From Centroberyx gerrardi (taxonomy: Eukaryota; Chordata; Actinopteri; Beryciformes; Berycidae): a stretch of 64,000 nt of DNA. This document shows positions 19,761 to 33,118 of this stretch, piece by piece. The stretch's first letter is position 1. Each line of letters begins with the position of its first letter. The stretch covers positions 21,777,340 to 21,841,339 of the forward strand of contig NC_136003.1 of the NCBI RefSeq assembly GCF_048128805.1, read 5' to 3'. The translations under genes were made by a program, and so were the position numbers. The notes under the pieces were generated by a model. The model was given only the letters and a program-made list of their open reading frames with translations. It had not been told where the DNA came from and ran no database searches.

Positions 19761-20930
19761 GACTGTTGTGGCTTTCAGACTAGAGCAGTAGAGAAACTAC
19801 GCCCTTATCAAATATATTACAGAATGTTAGAATGAGGCAGAATGTGCCTCAGATATGTACATTATACCAGCTGTCCTATGTAGCACAGTTACTTCTCTGT
19901 CAGGTGAACTCACTGATCACAGTAGGCCTAGCAGATGGAAGATACATTCCTCAGCTTGTCTAAAACTGAATGTTGTTTCAAAGGTTCCCTGTGACCTCTA
20001 GGAATGTGGGGTACAACTGTGGGATGCATGTAGGACAGTAATGCTTCAAAGCAGGGACAAGAGGGCCATGTTGCCATGTGTGTTGAACACATACTTCTGA
20101 TGATGTTCCTGCTTCAGTGGGCAGCTGGTTTTACACATAAGTCAAAATAAAAATAGTGACAAAGTCTGAATATGATGTCTGAGCAAATGGCTTGTAGGTC
20201 AGGTGCGTATCTCCTGCCACTGTGGTATGAAGCAACTTCAGTGAACAAGTTTCTCTGAAGAGAAAACCAGGCCGCCACACTCAGTGTCAAACAGAGAGAG
20301 TCCAGTTCCGTTTTTTTTAATTCTGTGATTTGGATTCATACCCCAAACAGGGAAGATTTGACTATGAACAAATAGCTTGTAACATCTTTCTCCTCCAAAC
20401 CCTTTATCTCAGTAAGTGGTGTTGCTAACAGATCAGAGGTGCTGTCTGTATCCATGACTGTCATAGAAAAACACTTGCGCTTGGCCAAGATGCTCATAGC
20501 TGGAGAGCATGTAAGTAGCACTAAGTTAGTTTTCACTTAACATCATGTGTGAACAATAATTGTAGAGACTATTGGACTAAGAGAGTGAAGCAATCTATTT
20601 GTACATATAATTTTGCTTATTTGAATAGACAAATAACTCTCCAAAATCACTGTATTTTTTTCCTCAAAACTACTCATGAGCTCCAGCAGACCTAAGCTAA
20701 TGTTCAATAAATTTTCCAGGCCCATTGATAAACCATATGCCACACTTTTTGTTTTGTTTGTCACATTAAAAATAAAATAGCCTAAATATTTTTGGTCATA
20801 TCAGGACTGGTAGGCCCCAGAGAATGGTAGCTGTCATGATCTATGAAAATGCCCTCTATGAATCATGCTTTTCATAAATCTGGAGGACTCCCAAATAGAT
20901 AGCCTATGTCTGGTGACTGAGTGAAACTGA
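19761..20930. other. tyk2-raver1 intergenic DNA
   Basis: About 1.2 kb of moderately AT-rich sequence. No coding exon, RNA gene or strong regulatory signature was recognised on either strand. Short minus-strand open frames at 20336-20764 show no family resemblance. Confidence 0.35.
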
Positions 20931-20934
20931 AATC

Positions 20935-21015
20935 TTTTTGCTGGGGGACCCGCCTGGAACCCCTCAAGGGCCCCCGGAGGTTCGCAGACCCTAGTGTGGG
21001 AACCACTGATCTAGG
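20935..21015. repeat. Short dispersed-repeat fragment
   Basis: CTCAAGGGCCCCCGGAGGTT then GTGTGGGAACCACTGATCTA matches the style of a dispersed vertebrate DNA-transposon or SINE end. It is only about 80 bases and lies just upstream of the raver1 promoter. Confidence 0.4.
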
Positions 21016-21099
21016 TTACACTGCAGCATTTCATATCCATCCGTATATCCACTTTCATGGATTGTCTATATTTGCTCTAGAAGGCAAGGATGATACAGG

Positions 21100-21260
21100 G
21101 AACCCCTGTAGCCCCGCCCCTTCTCCGTTACGTTGCTGTCATGGAGAATGCGTCCCCCTCTCGTCCAATGAGAAGCGGCGCTGAGCCCATGTGTGTATTG
21201 TTTAAACTGCTCAAATCGGACAGTGTTTCCAGACCGAGAAAACTTCCACCAAACTGAGTG
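21100..21260 (+). promoter_or_regulatory. raver1: raver1 promoter
   Basis: Contains a GC box (CCCCGCCCC, 21112-21120) and a forward CCAAT box (21165-21169) about 90-150 bases upstream of the ATG, within a CpG-containing stretch and without a TATA box. This is the pattern of a broadly expressed promoter. Confidence 0.55.
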
Positions 21261-24200
21261 ATGGCGGCCGCCGTGTCCGTTAGCGCAGCTGCCAGAGAAG
21301 AAAGCACAGATACAGGGCTCAATTTCGCCTCCCGTCCGCTTCATGAAAATTACGACCTCGCTGTGGATCACGTAAACTGGATGTCCGGAGACCGCGGGCA
21401 TCCCGAACTCGAGCCCGGCGATGAGGAAGAAACACCGGGGCACGAGTGTCAGCGGAGGGTCGATGAGGAGTTGACATCACTGAGCCCCGAAGAGATCGAG
21501 AGTCGCTTGGATAGAACTCGCCGAGAGTTTTACAATCGTCGAAAAATTATAATAAAAAATCTGCCATCCGATGTTAGCAATCAGGTATGTCTGATAAATG
21601 CCAATCAACTAATTGGAAGTTCGAACTGTCGGATGATTGATTGATGGGGTCGTTTGGCTAACGTTAGCCTAGCTCCAATATGCCTGCCATGCTACCTATG
21701 TGAGTTAGCTTGCTAGCCTTTTAACGCGTTAGCTACGTTTAGTTGATGCGGTGTTTTTGCTCACTTTAATCAGCAAGATATACAAAAACTAACACTGTGC
21801 TATCTGCCAGCCAGATAACGGATATATGTGAACGTCAATAGCTTGACAGTATCTGTTAAATTGGTTTGTTTTAGTTGACTAACACGGCTAACGTTATGTT
21901 AACAAACAGATTGCCAGATGACTGTCAATAATGGTCAACCGTGGCCTGTATGACCTGCCAACTCCGGCCTTGTAGGTAACAGTTGGTATCAACATGCGTG
22001 GTTCACTTTGTTTAGTCGAGCTGTCACGCCAAATAATTATAATCTTTACTTGAGAGTTACAGGTACCATTGAACTTTATCACTCTACCAGTTACAAATGT
22101 TGGCGTTTGGTTATCAAGCAGCCTCAGATTTTCACATGATGCCACATTTTTTGGAACGTGCTTGACTCGTGGGGAACGGTGGGCCTGCGGGCGGTACCAT
22201 TGTTCACAGGGGGGAGCATTGGGAGTTCGAGATGTGAACGGGAGTTGCAATGTAACAAAAGGTGGAAGGCGTGGAGACAAAACGTTTCAGAAAATGCTAG
22301 ACAGCATCGCCATTCGTTTGTGAACGGGCAAAAGCACTGCGGAACAATTTCTCCCACAACAATGAGTCAGTTATTTACCTCCCACACCCCCACAGGTGTC
22401 CTTGCGTTGCTGGTTTCCTAGTGGACATGAATAAGTTGATTATTTGATGGCCAAAATGTAAAACTTGGCTTTAACCTGGTATATCCTGATAAAACTTGAA
22501 TGATTGAATTGGTAACTGAACTTGAATGCTAGGATGTGATTACATGGTAATTTTTTCTTATCTTTTTCAGGAGGTGCATGAGCTGTTGGGCAACTATGAC
22601 CTGAAGTACTGCTTTGTGGACAAATATAAGGGCACGGGTTGGTATAACAGCTTGTCTGTGTCATTCATTGTGTGTGCTTTGTTCAATTCAGCGGTAGATC
22701 GTGGTAAATATATAATCCATTGTTTTCAATCTGAATACTTGTTAATGGTCCTTTAAACAACACTGGTTGTCCTTAAACAGCATCGTATGTATTGAGCACC
22801 TCCTAATTACTTGATCCCAGTATAATTTGTGCTGGTAGGTATTCTAGCTGTGTGGAGGTGCAGCTGCAAGTTATCTAGCACACAACAATGTATGTATGGG
22901 TGGCATTTAATTGAAAATGGTCAAATAACAATTCTATGCAGAAAAATCACAGTGAACTGGACAATCTAAATAGTAGTTTTGCAAGTTAGTCAAAAGGGAA
23001 ATAATATTACTTTTCTCACATCCTGTTTTTTTTTATAAAGGAATCAAAATGAAATGTGTCAAAGTTGTCACCTGCCTGACCACATGATGTGGCTTATAAA
23101 TTATGGAAAGTACGACCTTTTAGTAGAGGATGTGAGAGTTTCTAGTCCCACACCAAAGTATGGGCTAAGAATTGGGCATGGAAGATCAGCTTGTCATTAC
23201 AAACCTCACAGCTGACTTGTCAAGCAGAATGGACAAAAACCCCAAAATGGACAAAAACCCTGAACATTAGCTTAGATTATGCATGGAAAATGGTTTTACA
23301 AATTGGATATTAACGGCATAATATTACGTCAGAAAATGGGTCAGAAAATTGCACCAGCCAAATGCTGGTGAATTTATGCTATGGTTGGTAAGCTACCAGC
23401 CTCTTTGGCACATAAACAATCATCATTTAGAGGTGATATTCTACAAAATCTAGTTGGCTGGATAAAATAATGAAAGTGGGTGAATTTTAGGGTGTGCCAG
23501 CCACTGTGGCTGTAACAAAAGTAAGTTTCCTGCGCTGTATCCAAATGTAGATGGCAGGCACACAGGTAGCTAACATGATGCTTTCTTGACATGGAGCACA
23601 GCACACTGTGGGCTCCAGTACATCTGTCTATGCTGTTACTGGAGTCTGTCACATAGGTAGATATTTTAAAAGTTGAGTTACTGTTATCAAAAAATTATAC
23701 AGCTTTAGATTTATCTATCTATCTGAAATCCTTCTGATTCCTGCCTGACACTATCACAACAAACCTAGTTTAAAATGGGGAAACTGCAGTGATATGAAAG
23801 CTGGTGTCTAATGACATCATATCACCAGTATTGTCTTTTAGCAGCACTGCTAGAGGAGAAACGGTTTGTGTCACAACAGAAGCTCACTTTCTGAGACATT
23901 TGTGAAAACAGATCTTGCTCTGCTGCTTTGAGCTTGTCATTCACGCTTGCTGCACAATTGTAGTCACCCCCTCACTTCACGGCAAATTTTGTGTGCTCTC
24001 TCTCTCCCTCGTTACCCTCAGCATTTGTGACACTGCTCAACGGGGAACAGGCGCAGTGTGCCATCAAAGAGTTCCACCAGCATGTGCTGCGGGACCGGGA
24101 GATCTCCGTACAGCTGCAGCCCACAGACGCTCTGCTGTGCATCGCCAACCTGCCCCACGCCTTCACCCAGCAGCAGTTTGAAGAGTTGGTGCGACCCTTC

Positions 24201-27200
24201 GGTAACCTGGAGCGCTGCTTCCTGGTCTACAGCGCCTCCACTGGCCACTCCAAGGGCTACGGCTTCGTGGAGTACATGAAGAAGGACTCGGCGGCCCGGG
24301 CCAAGTCGGAGCTCCTCGGGAAACAGCTGGGCTCTCGCATGCTGTACGTCCACTGGACTGAGGTGGGCTCCCTCACCTACCCGCTGCTGCACTCCAGATG
24401 CCTGTGTGTGGACCGCCTTCCCCCCAGCCTACTGACAGCCCAGGACCTCCGCAGTGCCCTGGCCGACACCCACGCGCCAATCTTCTGCCAGGTCAAATTC
24501 ACCACGCACTCACACAAACTCACACACTCAACTAAATGCCCAGTAAATATCAGTATGTCATGTTGTCATGACTAATACGTATTGCGCCACTTTCTTGAAG
24601 GTTGAGCAAGCAGAATGTGTTCCCTTCCACTTGAAATTAGACTTGCCTTTGGCATACTTTCTTCTCTTACCTTTTTATGTGAGTTTCATTGCACAGCTGC
24701 TGTTGATTTACACCATGCAAGGCCATGTAAACCAAACCGTTGATTGAAAGCTCTCTGTACTAAGTGGAGGGTCTGTGCTGCCATTAATACTACAAGGGTG
24801 TAAAATTAGCACTGAAGCTGTAAAGAAACATTTTGGGGGATAGGTTACAGACAGCAACAGGAATCCTTTTTCTTTTTCCTTTTTGTAAATAGTTTTTCAT
24901 ATTTGATCTCTCAATAGCTCTCACCTTTGCCCTGCTTTTCATGTGGCCACTCCAAGTTTCTATAGCAATGAGCATAGCTGGTTTCTATGGCGATGACCAC
25001 CTGACTCCCCCAGGTGGTGTCATTCAGCAGGCCTTTCTGGAATGAGAGAGAGCAGTGTCCTTTTAGCACGACACGCATAGTAATACTTTCTGTTGGTTCC
25101 TGTTATTTGAGGATTGTGGCAAAGGCTGTGATAATTCAGAGGTCACATGGTAATTCAAGGGAAGCAGTTTAGTGCTCAAGCTCTCATTTCAACAAGCTGC
25201 TATTGGGCAGGTTAAAGGTGAGGAACTTGATGGTAGGAAATCACAAGGCCATATCTAGTGATGGATGATTGAGTAAAGGCCCTTTTGGATCTATGTCTGT
25301 GAGAATTAAACTATGCGCTCAACATCTTCTCAAAAATAAGAGATATGATTATATTGGTCAGTTATAATTGTATTGCAGTCAGAATATTAAATCAGGGTTC
25401 AAAACTAACATAATTGTAATGGCAAAGGGATGGTTTGAAAAAATGTTCAGGCTGATTTAACATTTTATGGGGTACTTTGAGAAAAACTGCCATAAAATGC
25501 CATCAATTTTGGGAATGACATGAGGTTCAATGCAAGATAGTTAAAATGTGGTTTAAATTCTACCACATTCGAAATGGCAATCAATTGTGAGTGAAAAAGT
25601 GTATCTCTTGGGCACTAATGGGCAGTTGGGCCAGAGAGTGCTTAATTGTGTGCATTTGTTTAAATCCAGTGTAATTTCTGACAATTAGAAACGCAATTTA
25701 AAATCTAATAATGACATTAGAATGTCACAAAACTGCCATGGTATCTTGAGGGAAAAGGCCATTTCTCTGACCATTTCACAGTAACATTTGCTTGGCTTAT
25801 CCCAAGGCTCATCTTGGATTCTCTGACTTTCCTTATAATAACAATTGAACCTATTTCAAGCCAAGATAAAGGTCATATTTCTTTGCTAGATCCAACACAT
25901 TTCCAAAATAATTTGTGATTTCGGAATGGGCTTGGGGGACAGTAAATCATCTGAGTTTCAAATTAAGGGCTGGTGCACAAAACACTGAAATTGGCAGAAT
26001 ACTGCCTAATGTGAAAGTCAGAGTTGGGTGTATTTGTAAGAGAAAATGAACAAAGGAACAGACATTTTACAATCTAAACGCCTAACATGGATCTAGGAAA
26101 CTGCCGGAGGTGAAAGAGAAAGCACATCTGCAAGGGAATTAATTTTCCTCTAATCCATCGGCTTATCAATAAAGCTATCTAGAATTTTATGACCCAAAGA
26201 TGATGAGAAATGTAAAAAAAATGTTGCAATTGAGATTATTTAGCCTAAGCGGGGGCAAGGTGAATACTTTAACAAAATAGATTTTTCTGTCTTTCATACA
26301 TCACATATATTTACTTTCAATGATGATGCATTAGAGTACTTTGCAAAGGTTTCAGGAGGAAAATTCCAAGGAAATGTGCTTTTCAATAATTTTGTAGTAC
26401 ATGAATATGCTAAAATTCAAGGGCGGCGGTGAAAACATTTCAAAGCGACTACATAAGCCTATCGATACGACCATAGCCTGTTTTGTTTATTCTCGTCACT
26501 GACGGCAGCTTTGGGCTGGTCATGTTTATGTGGGATTTTGTTTTCTTCCTCTCCGCAGTTGGCTCAGGGACAGGATGGAAGTTTCCGGCGGTTTGCGGTG
26601 TTGGAGTTTGCCACGGCGGAGATGGCCGAGGAGGTGCAGCGTCTCACTGACGGCAGGGTGCTTGGCGGAGCACACATCCGAGTGTCCTTCTGTGCCCCTG
26701 GTCCCCCGGGAAGAAGCATGTTGGCTGCTCTGATTGCTGCCCAGACCATGGTAGTCAAGTCCCTCTCTAACTCTGTCAAACTGATGTGTCATTCGCGTGT
26801 GTGATTTTACCGTTCTAGTAGCCCTCGGGTTTGTGCTGAATGTCTTCTGCCCTCTCCCGCCAAGGCTGTGAACAGAGGTAAAGGTCTCCTCCCCGAGCCC
26901 ACGGCCATGCAGATCCTCACGGGCCTCAGTAACCCCGCCACCCTCAAGATGCTGCTCAACCCGCTGACCCAGGGACGCAAACAAGGTGAGAATCCCCACC
27001 GGCCCTCTGGATACTGAATTAACATTGTCGTTGACCTAAAGGATTTGCTCTGGTGCGGTGGATGCTGACGTTGTCTTGGTGCGCAGGTCTCCTCGGGGCG
27101 GCTCCTACCTTACCACTGCTGGCCAACCCCGCCCTCTCTGCTGCCCTGCTCCAGCTGCTCCTCCAGAACCAGGCCCAGGCCCAACAGGTACTGCTGCCTC

Positions 27201-30200
27201 TCTGCCTTTTTTCTCTGTCACTCTCCTCCTAGCATGTCTGTCCGTTTCCATTCGTCCTCTCCCACTCATGCACACTTTTTTTTTTTTCCTACTGTCTGCT
27301 CTCTCCCTTGTTACCATTAGCAAGCCTTTCTGGGAAATCAGCTTCTCTGGGCTCAGGTGCTGCACAATAAAGAAAACCGTCTAGTGCCTTGTGTGAGTGA
27401 TAATGACGTGTGTGTGTGTTTTGAGTTTGGAGATCAGTGTGTGAGGTGGTGGTAAGCCTAGATGGATCCCAATGTTTTTATGCGTTGGGGCGGTAGAAAA
27501 GGCGAATTCCTGAGAGGGTAAGCTCTCGCTAGGAAAGTGTTTTTTGTGTGTGGTGTATTTTTGAGTGGTGCCGAGTGATGTGGTGGGTGTGCTACTCCAT
27601 TGTGTGCAGAAAGTGTAAATACCCACTATTGAGGACATCATTACATATGTGGTGAGTAAGCCTCGGTGCTGATAAAAGTGTGCTCATGCAGTTCTGCAGT
27701 TTTCCTACAGTTGAGTGTTGTAGCCAGGCTGTGCGACCCTTGAGTGACACTGAACCCTGCCCTCTCCTCTCTCCTCCGGCCATCAGGCAGGACTCATCGG
27801 GGAGAACCCTTTGGCCGCTCTGCCTCTCCAGCAGGGAGTCCATCTGCTCGGAGACCTGCCCCAAGGTTTGGCATCCGCTGACTCCAGCCGTAGCTCCTAG
27901 AGCCACAAAGTGCACGTTTTGCTTTGCTTTGATGCTAAACATCTGTAGCCATATTTGCCTGTTAGTTGTGCTTGCTCTCAAACTGGTCATTACTCATGTC
28001 ATGATATTTTGCTCACCGTTAGATAACCCATAATTTAATGTGGTAGGCATTATACCAGGATCACACACATCACATAACCACATCATATTAAATGTGGTTA
28101 TCGATTGTAGTATTACAAGATAAATTTTTGTTGCAAATCTGATTCACTGATGAAATGTTTTCAGTCTGAAAACTTCAACGAGTGCTAGCATAAAACAGGG
28201 TAAAACAACAGTTAAGTGGGATCCCGGCCTACATTAATTTCCATTTAATTTACAGTGTGTGTGTGTACATTTGTCCCTTTCCCTAGGTGGTGTGGTCCCA
28301 GGTCTTGGCCTGCAGGCGGATCCTCTGGCTCCCCTGAAGCCCATGTCTCTTGGCAGAGCCCTGGCAAGGGAGCAGGAGTCCCCCACAGCAGCGTGCACCT
28401 TCCCCCAGACTCCCTCCCCCACCCTGCAGGGCATCTCCATGCCCCTACTGGGTGGCATGATGGGGGCAGAAGGCCTGGCAGCACAAGGGGTGAGCTGCCA
28501 AGTCATTTCCATACTGTGCTTTCTGCCTCTTATGTTGACTTGCTGGTCACTTGCCTTTAGCTCAACAATACAATTTTACCCAAGTGAAACTGAGAAGCCC
28601 TTTTTTCCTGTGGAGAAAAAATATAAATTTTCCCCCCATCAGGTATCCATACTTGGTGATCCTCCTAAAGAAGTGAATCTCCCCCAGAGTGCCTTCCTCA
28701 ATGTCCACAACCTGTTTCCCTCAGGTGAGATGCTGTTTTGCGGTTTGTGGTTCTGGCGTCCCTGCTTGGTAATCTCTTCCTCGTTCTCTGTGTCGACTCT
28801 GGTGCATGCAGCTATATAACTTTTCATGCCTGTCTGCCTTCCCCTCTTACAGGGGGAAACTGCAGAGCCCACCCCTATAGGAAGAGGCCCACGCTAAATA
28901 ATGTGTCCAACCAACGCACAAACCAGAGCGTACAGTCGAGTTACAACCTGCGCTACCAGGAGTCCTACAACCCAGAATACCCTCCTCTACACCAGGTAAC
29001 CACTAGGGATCCTGCTCTATTCATAGCTGGCCTTGGAAAGCCTTTACTTTTTTTCCACATTAGTAAGCCCTGCTGTGCTCAGTAATGTCTTAGTGACTCA
29101 TATTGATTTTTACAATGTTATGCACACTTATACTGCCCAGTCATTGCCTGCTCATGGCATGGACTGTATGATTTGATCCGGTCCGATGCCCATCTGGTGT
29201 CTCTCCTCAGGATCCCCTGGCCCACCTGTATGAACAGCAGGAGAACCTGGATGCCGGGGCCTTGGCAGGATTTGGACAGCAGGTAATGGCGCATCAACCT
29301 TCCCTCCCTCGCACTCATGGGCTGTTGTGCAGTCAGCCATTGAGCAGCATGACGGCGCATAATGCAAATCCTATCGACCTTCTTTTTGATTGGTGCCACT
29401 GTATGTTCACTTATACGTGATTACAAGTAATAATCCACCCTATGTAAACAGTCATATTCCTACTTGGTTATAAAGTGTTCCTTGTAGATTCATTTTTATA
29501 AAGTTTTTTGAGTGTTGTGGGGAATTTTGGCTCTGAGAACTAGGTTCACCCTGTGTCCATTCCAGTAGGTTTTGCAGTTTAAGAATGGCTCTTATTTGGA
29601 TATTTATATCATGATATTTGCACATTGTTTTGGGTGGGCCGATCAATGAGGCCAGATGACACATTTTCCTCATATTCATTTTTCTCGCTGTGGGGTCAGT
29701 TTTTCAGCTGTGGGAGACACTGCAGCTCAGTGAACGTAATGGAAACATTGTTCTGGCAAAGGGATTCAGATGACAGCCATGTGTTTGAGCTGTATCTTTG
29801 TCACCATTTATTTTCTTAGAAGGTCATCAGAAGTACTATCTAGGCTATGTAGAATTGAAAATTGTAGTGCAAGTCTGGCAATCTCCCAGAGTGGACCTGG
29901 AACATCTGATGGCAATGTGAGAAAAATGTTATTAAATTAAATGCATCCTGGCCTGACTGTAGGACAGTTGTTGTGTACAAGTAGCATGTGTTAATGGGGA
30001 CTGTGTCTCTGCAGCTTTCGCGTCACCCTGACTTCAGCGAGCGCTCTGCCCACTACGGTTACCCTCCCAGCCCGCCCCTGTCCTCATACTTCAGCTCAGG
30101 GCCTGGGGCCCCCATGAGCGGCGGCCTCCCCACCACCCAGCTCAATAAGGTGAGCCTGAAGCTTTGGACTGATGGGTTGCTGTCATTTTTCAATGGCCTT

Positions 30201-30702
30201 CACCTCGGTGTGTTTTTAAAAGTGGTGTTTACCATTATCAACACTAAAATATCAAGGTAGCAATGGGAAAAGATAAAATGGAGGGTTAGAGCTTCCGAGA
30301 ATAAGTTGTTATTTCATATTTCATGTATATTCTGTTGGTGTGTACAATTGTGTAAATGAAGTCGTGGATACTGAGAGTTGGTTGTTTCTCCTCAGGCTGT
30401 GGGAATGCCTCCTGTCAGTCATACCAATAGTTTCCCACCTGGCCTGGGGAATGGCATCAAGGTAATTTTGCCACTTTCATCTTTGCTTTTTCTACATTAG
30501 TTTTACCTTCTTACACTTTCAAGCTACTAGTATTTTATTTTTTTCCCCCAATTAGACTCCCATCGGTGGCCACAAGCGTGTGTTCTCCCGGCTGATCCCA
30601 TCTCCAGAGCCGAGCCCTGAGGGGGGCTATGTGGGCCAGCACTCCCAAGGCCTGGGGGGCCATTATGCGGACTCCTATCTTAAACGCAAGCGTATATTCT
30701 AA
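21261..30702 (+). CDS. raver1: Ribonucleoprotein PTB-binding 1 (Raver1)
   Basis: Raver1 is an RNA-binding co-repressor of alternative splicing that works with PTB and shuttles to vinculin/alpha-actinin contacts. Coding exons: 21261-21584, 22571-22637, 24022-24491, 26559-26750, 26865-26985, 27087-27187, 27787-27865, 28287-28489, 28643-28724, 28853-28995, 29211-29282, 30015-30149, 30396-30461, 30556-30702; 733 aa. RRM1 is about 93-165 ([10 protein letters not shown], then [10 protein letters not shown]). RRM2 is about 168-243 (CIANLP, then [10 protein letters not shown]). RRM3 is about 255-345 (CVDRLPPSL, then [10 protein letters not shown]). PTB-contact motifs of the [S/G][I/L]LGxxP type occur as GLLGAAP (392) and SILGDPP (521); HLLGDLP (444) and GLIGENP (427) are near matches. 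The tail is Gly/Pro/Ser-rich and ends YLKRKRIF, a likely nuclear signal. The donor at 22637 splits Ala131. Intron 3 (24492-26558) is 2 kb of AT-rich DNA in which I recognise nothing. Linkage to tyk2 is conserved in mammals. Confidence 0.96.
27321..27356 (+). other. raver1: Candidate 36-base cassette exon of raver1
   Basis: Between coding exons 6 and 7, TTACCATTAG precedes 36 bases that are open in the raver1 frame ([12 protein letters not shown]), followed by a GT donor (CTCAG|gtgctg). Length and phase (0/0) let it be included or skipped without a frameshift, and the Q-rich context continues the upstream NQAQAQQ. The donor is weaker than its neighbours, so it was left out of the main model. 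Confidence 0.4.
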
Positions 30703-32707
30703 CTACAGCCAAATGCCTCTTGCTGTATGAGTAGCCATTCAACAGCCAGGACATGATGGACCCTCCAGAGTTCCTCCAGTAACTACAGTATTTTAGCTTG
30801 GCGGTCCATTGATTCCTCTCCTGTGTGCTCCTGCCAGCGACCCCTGGAGGGCGCTGGGGAGCGCAGCCTGTTGCTATCCGGACAGTTGCGTGCCAGTCTA
30901 TGGGAGTTCTTGATGTTTCTTTTTTCCCATTGTATATATGATTTCAGTGTGTTTAGTAAATTAAGTTTTTACCCTTTTTTTTTAATTTGATTTTTAATTT
31001 CATGAAGCCCTTTTGTTGAATACTTTGAGTATCTTGTACAATAAGAAAAAATGGTAAATTAGCTAATTAAATCAAGTGGGGTTTTTTTTTTTCTTTTGTT
31101 TTCATTTTTTTTCCCTGTTGAGTGTGGCGTGTCAACGGGTTCAGAGCTGCAGATAGTTTGGCCATTGCAGTTTTCAATGGCAGCCATATTGGCTCCACTT
31201 TTCTGCCTCATGGCTCTTTTTGAAATAACTTGCACTATGCCAGGCTGCTTTTTAAAAATGTTGGACATCTCACTAAACTGTTGTTGTGTATGATATTTAA
31301 ATAATTGCAGCCAAAGGAAAGGGCTTGCATAGTATAAAGAAACCAAACTCTTTCTATCGAAAGGCTCTGAACATTTTTTTTTTTTTTAAACAGCCTTCCT
31401 ATTTGCATGTAAAAAGTTCAGTAGTTTGTTTAATGGGATGGTGCTTATGTGTGTGTTTTTTCTTTATTTTTTTTTCTTCTAACTTGCTCCCACAGGGTTG
31501 TATTTTGCTGTATGCTTCTTTTTCTGGACCGGATTCAGGCCTTTCTCCATTGGTTGACATACAGCTCTCCATCCAGCAGTAACGATAGCTGTATGTACCT
31601 GCCTCTGTATTTGGAAACTGAAACCTTTTACCAAATCCACTCTGGAATATTTTCTCAAGCCTTAAACTTTTCCACGTCGTTTGTCCTTGAACCGCACCCC
31701 TCCATCTTGTTACGGAGTCTGTTCTCTGCACTGGTTGTTTGAGTGATGCACTTGGAGGGCACAGGTCACTATACTACTCTGTTCTCACCTGTCTAATCGG
31801 CCATTTTCAAGTCTCTTCTCACTCATATGTCCAGAAGTTGAATATTTTCTGTGTTGGTGTGAGTTCTGTCTGCTAAGTTAATTTTTAATGTCTTGGGAGT
31901 CCCACCACCACACCTGACTGGTCTGTTCTGAATGGGTGGGTGGTGCGGCGGACATGGTGTGCCATTTCTCGATCCACCAGCAGACGGTGAATACGGGAAC
32001 ACCTGCAATCTCTCTTCACCGAGAGGCTTGACCTGCATGTTACTGTTGTATGAAGTGCCTCATCTGCTCCTGGTGTGGTGGTTGTCTCCACCCTGCAGAC
32101 CAGCAGGGGGAGGTGTCCATCCTCAAGGCAGTAGACGACAGTTGGGATGACGGGCGCGGCCTGTGTTCAAACTTGAGGTGTGTGTGAAGTTTTCCGGTAA
32201 CAGTTCAGTCTGTCTGGGGAGGTACTAATGGAAGCTAGCGGCAGGTGATTGGTCAGTGACAGTCTGTGTGTTTTTGAATTATGCTCTGGTTGACAATTTG
32301 ATTGTGATAACCCATTACCTCTGACTTTGGTAGGAAATGCAAATACACTTGAGCCTTAACAGTGTTTTCTGTGATCTCATCCTGCCCTGTGTGGGCTTCC
32401 AACTACATTTACCATTTATGTGTTATTTGCTGTGTATATACTAAGCTTGATAATTTTCCTCGGAGTCCAAAACTCTTGTTTTCTTTACTTATATCTGCCT
32501 CTGGTCTGGTGTTTTGATTGAATTTGCTGCTCAAGGTGTTTGTGTTGTTTGCCTGTATGTTTGAAAGATGATGTGACCAAGAGTGGCGCCACAGCAGACT
32601 GCTGATGTTGTGTATGGACCAAGAGATGCTGCTGTACTGTATGATCATCATTAATTTGATTGCTTTAATTCCAACTGCTAGCCCTCTCATCTTGCCATGG
32701 TTGTCTC

Positions 32708-32744
<37 letters not shown>

Positions 32745-33118
32745 TGTGAGCAAGTAAATGTTATTTAAAACTCATTTTGTTATGATCTCGTCATTTTAAA
32801 ATGCATTTAAGATGTAACACAGTGATCTGGATTTGACATTTCTCTGAACGAAAACCTTAAAGAAGGAAATACCGCCACACTGCAATGATGCTCCCTTGGT
32901 GTTTATGCCATGGTTCAACCTCTATTGGTCTGGTGAGGGGAAACTGGTTTGTGGGGGGGGGGAGGGGAGTGTATATACACAGGGAGGGCCAAAGGACACC
33001 CATTTGTCTCCACCCATTGTTACACAGAAAGTAGATCCTTGTCAGTGAGAATAAAAAATACAAAGAGTAAGGCAGTCAGACTCTAAATTCTAAAAGTTTT
33101 GTGTTAATCAACAATAAA
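30703..33118 (+). other. raver1: raver1 3' UTR (extent uncertain)
   Basis: About 2.4 kb of T-rich non-coding DNA after the TAA at 30700-30702. It holds several oligo-T runs and a TG microsatellite (about 32713-32742). The first convincing AATAAA hexamers are at 33050-33055 and 33113-33118, so either a long 3' UTR or a nearer variant signal is used. Short open frames here show no protein resemblance. Confidence 0.45.

Noticed and set aside
24018-24392. 124-codon minus-strand open frame
   Set aside because: Antisense shadow of the raver1 RRM2 exon.
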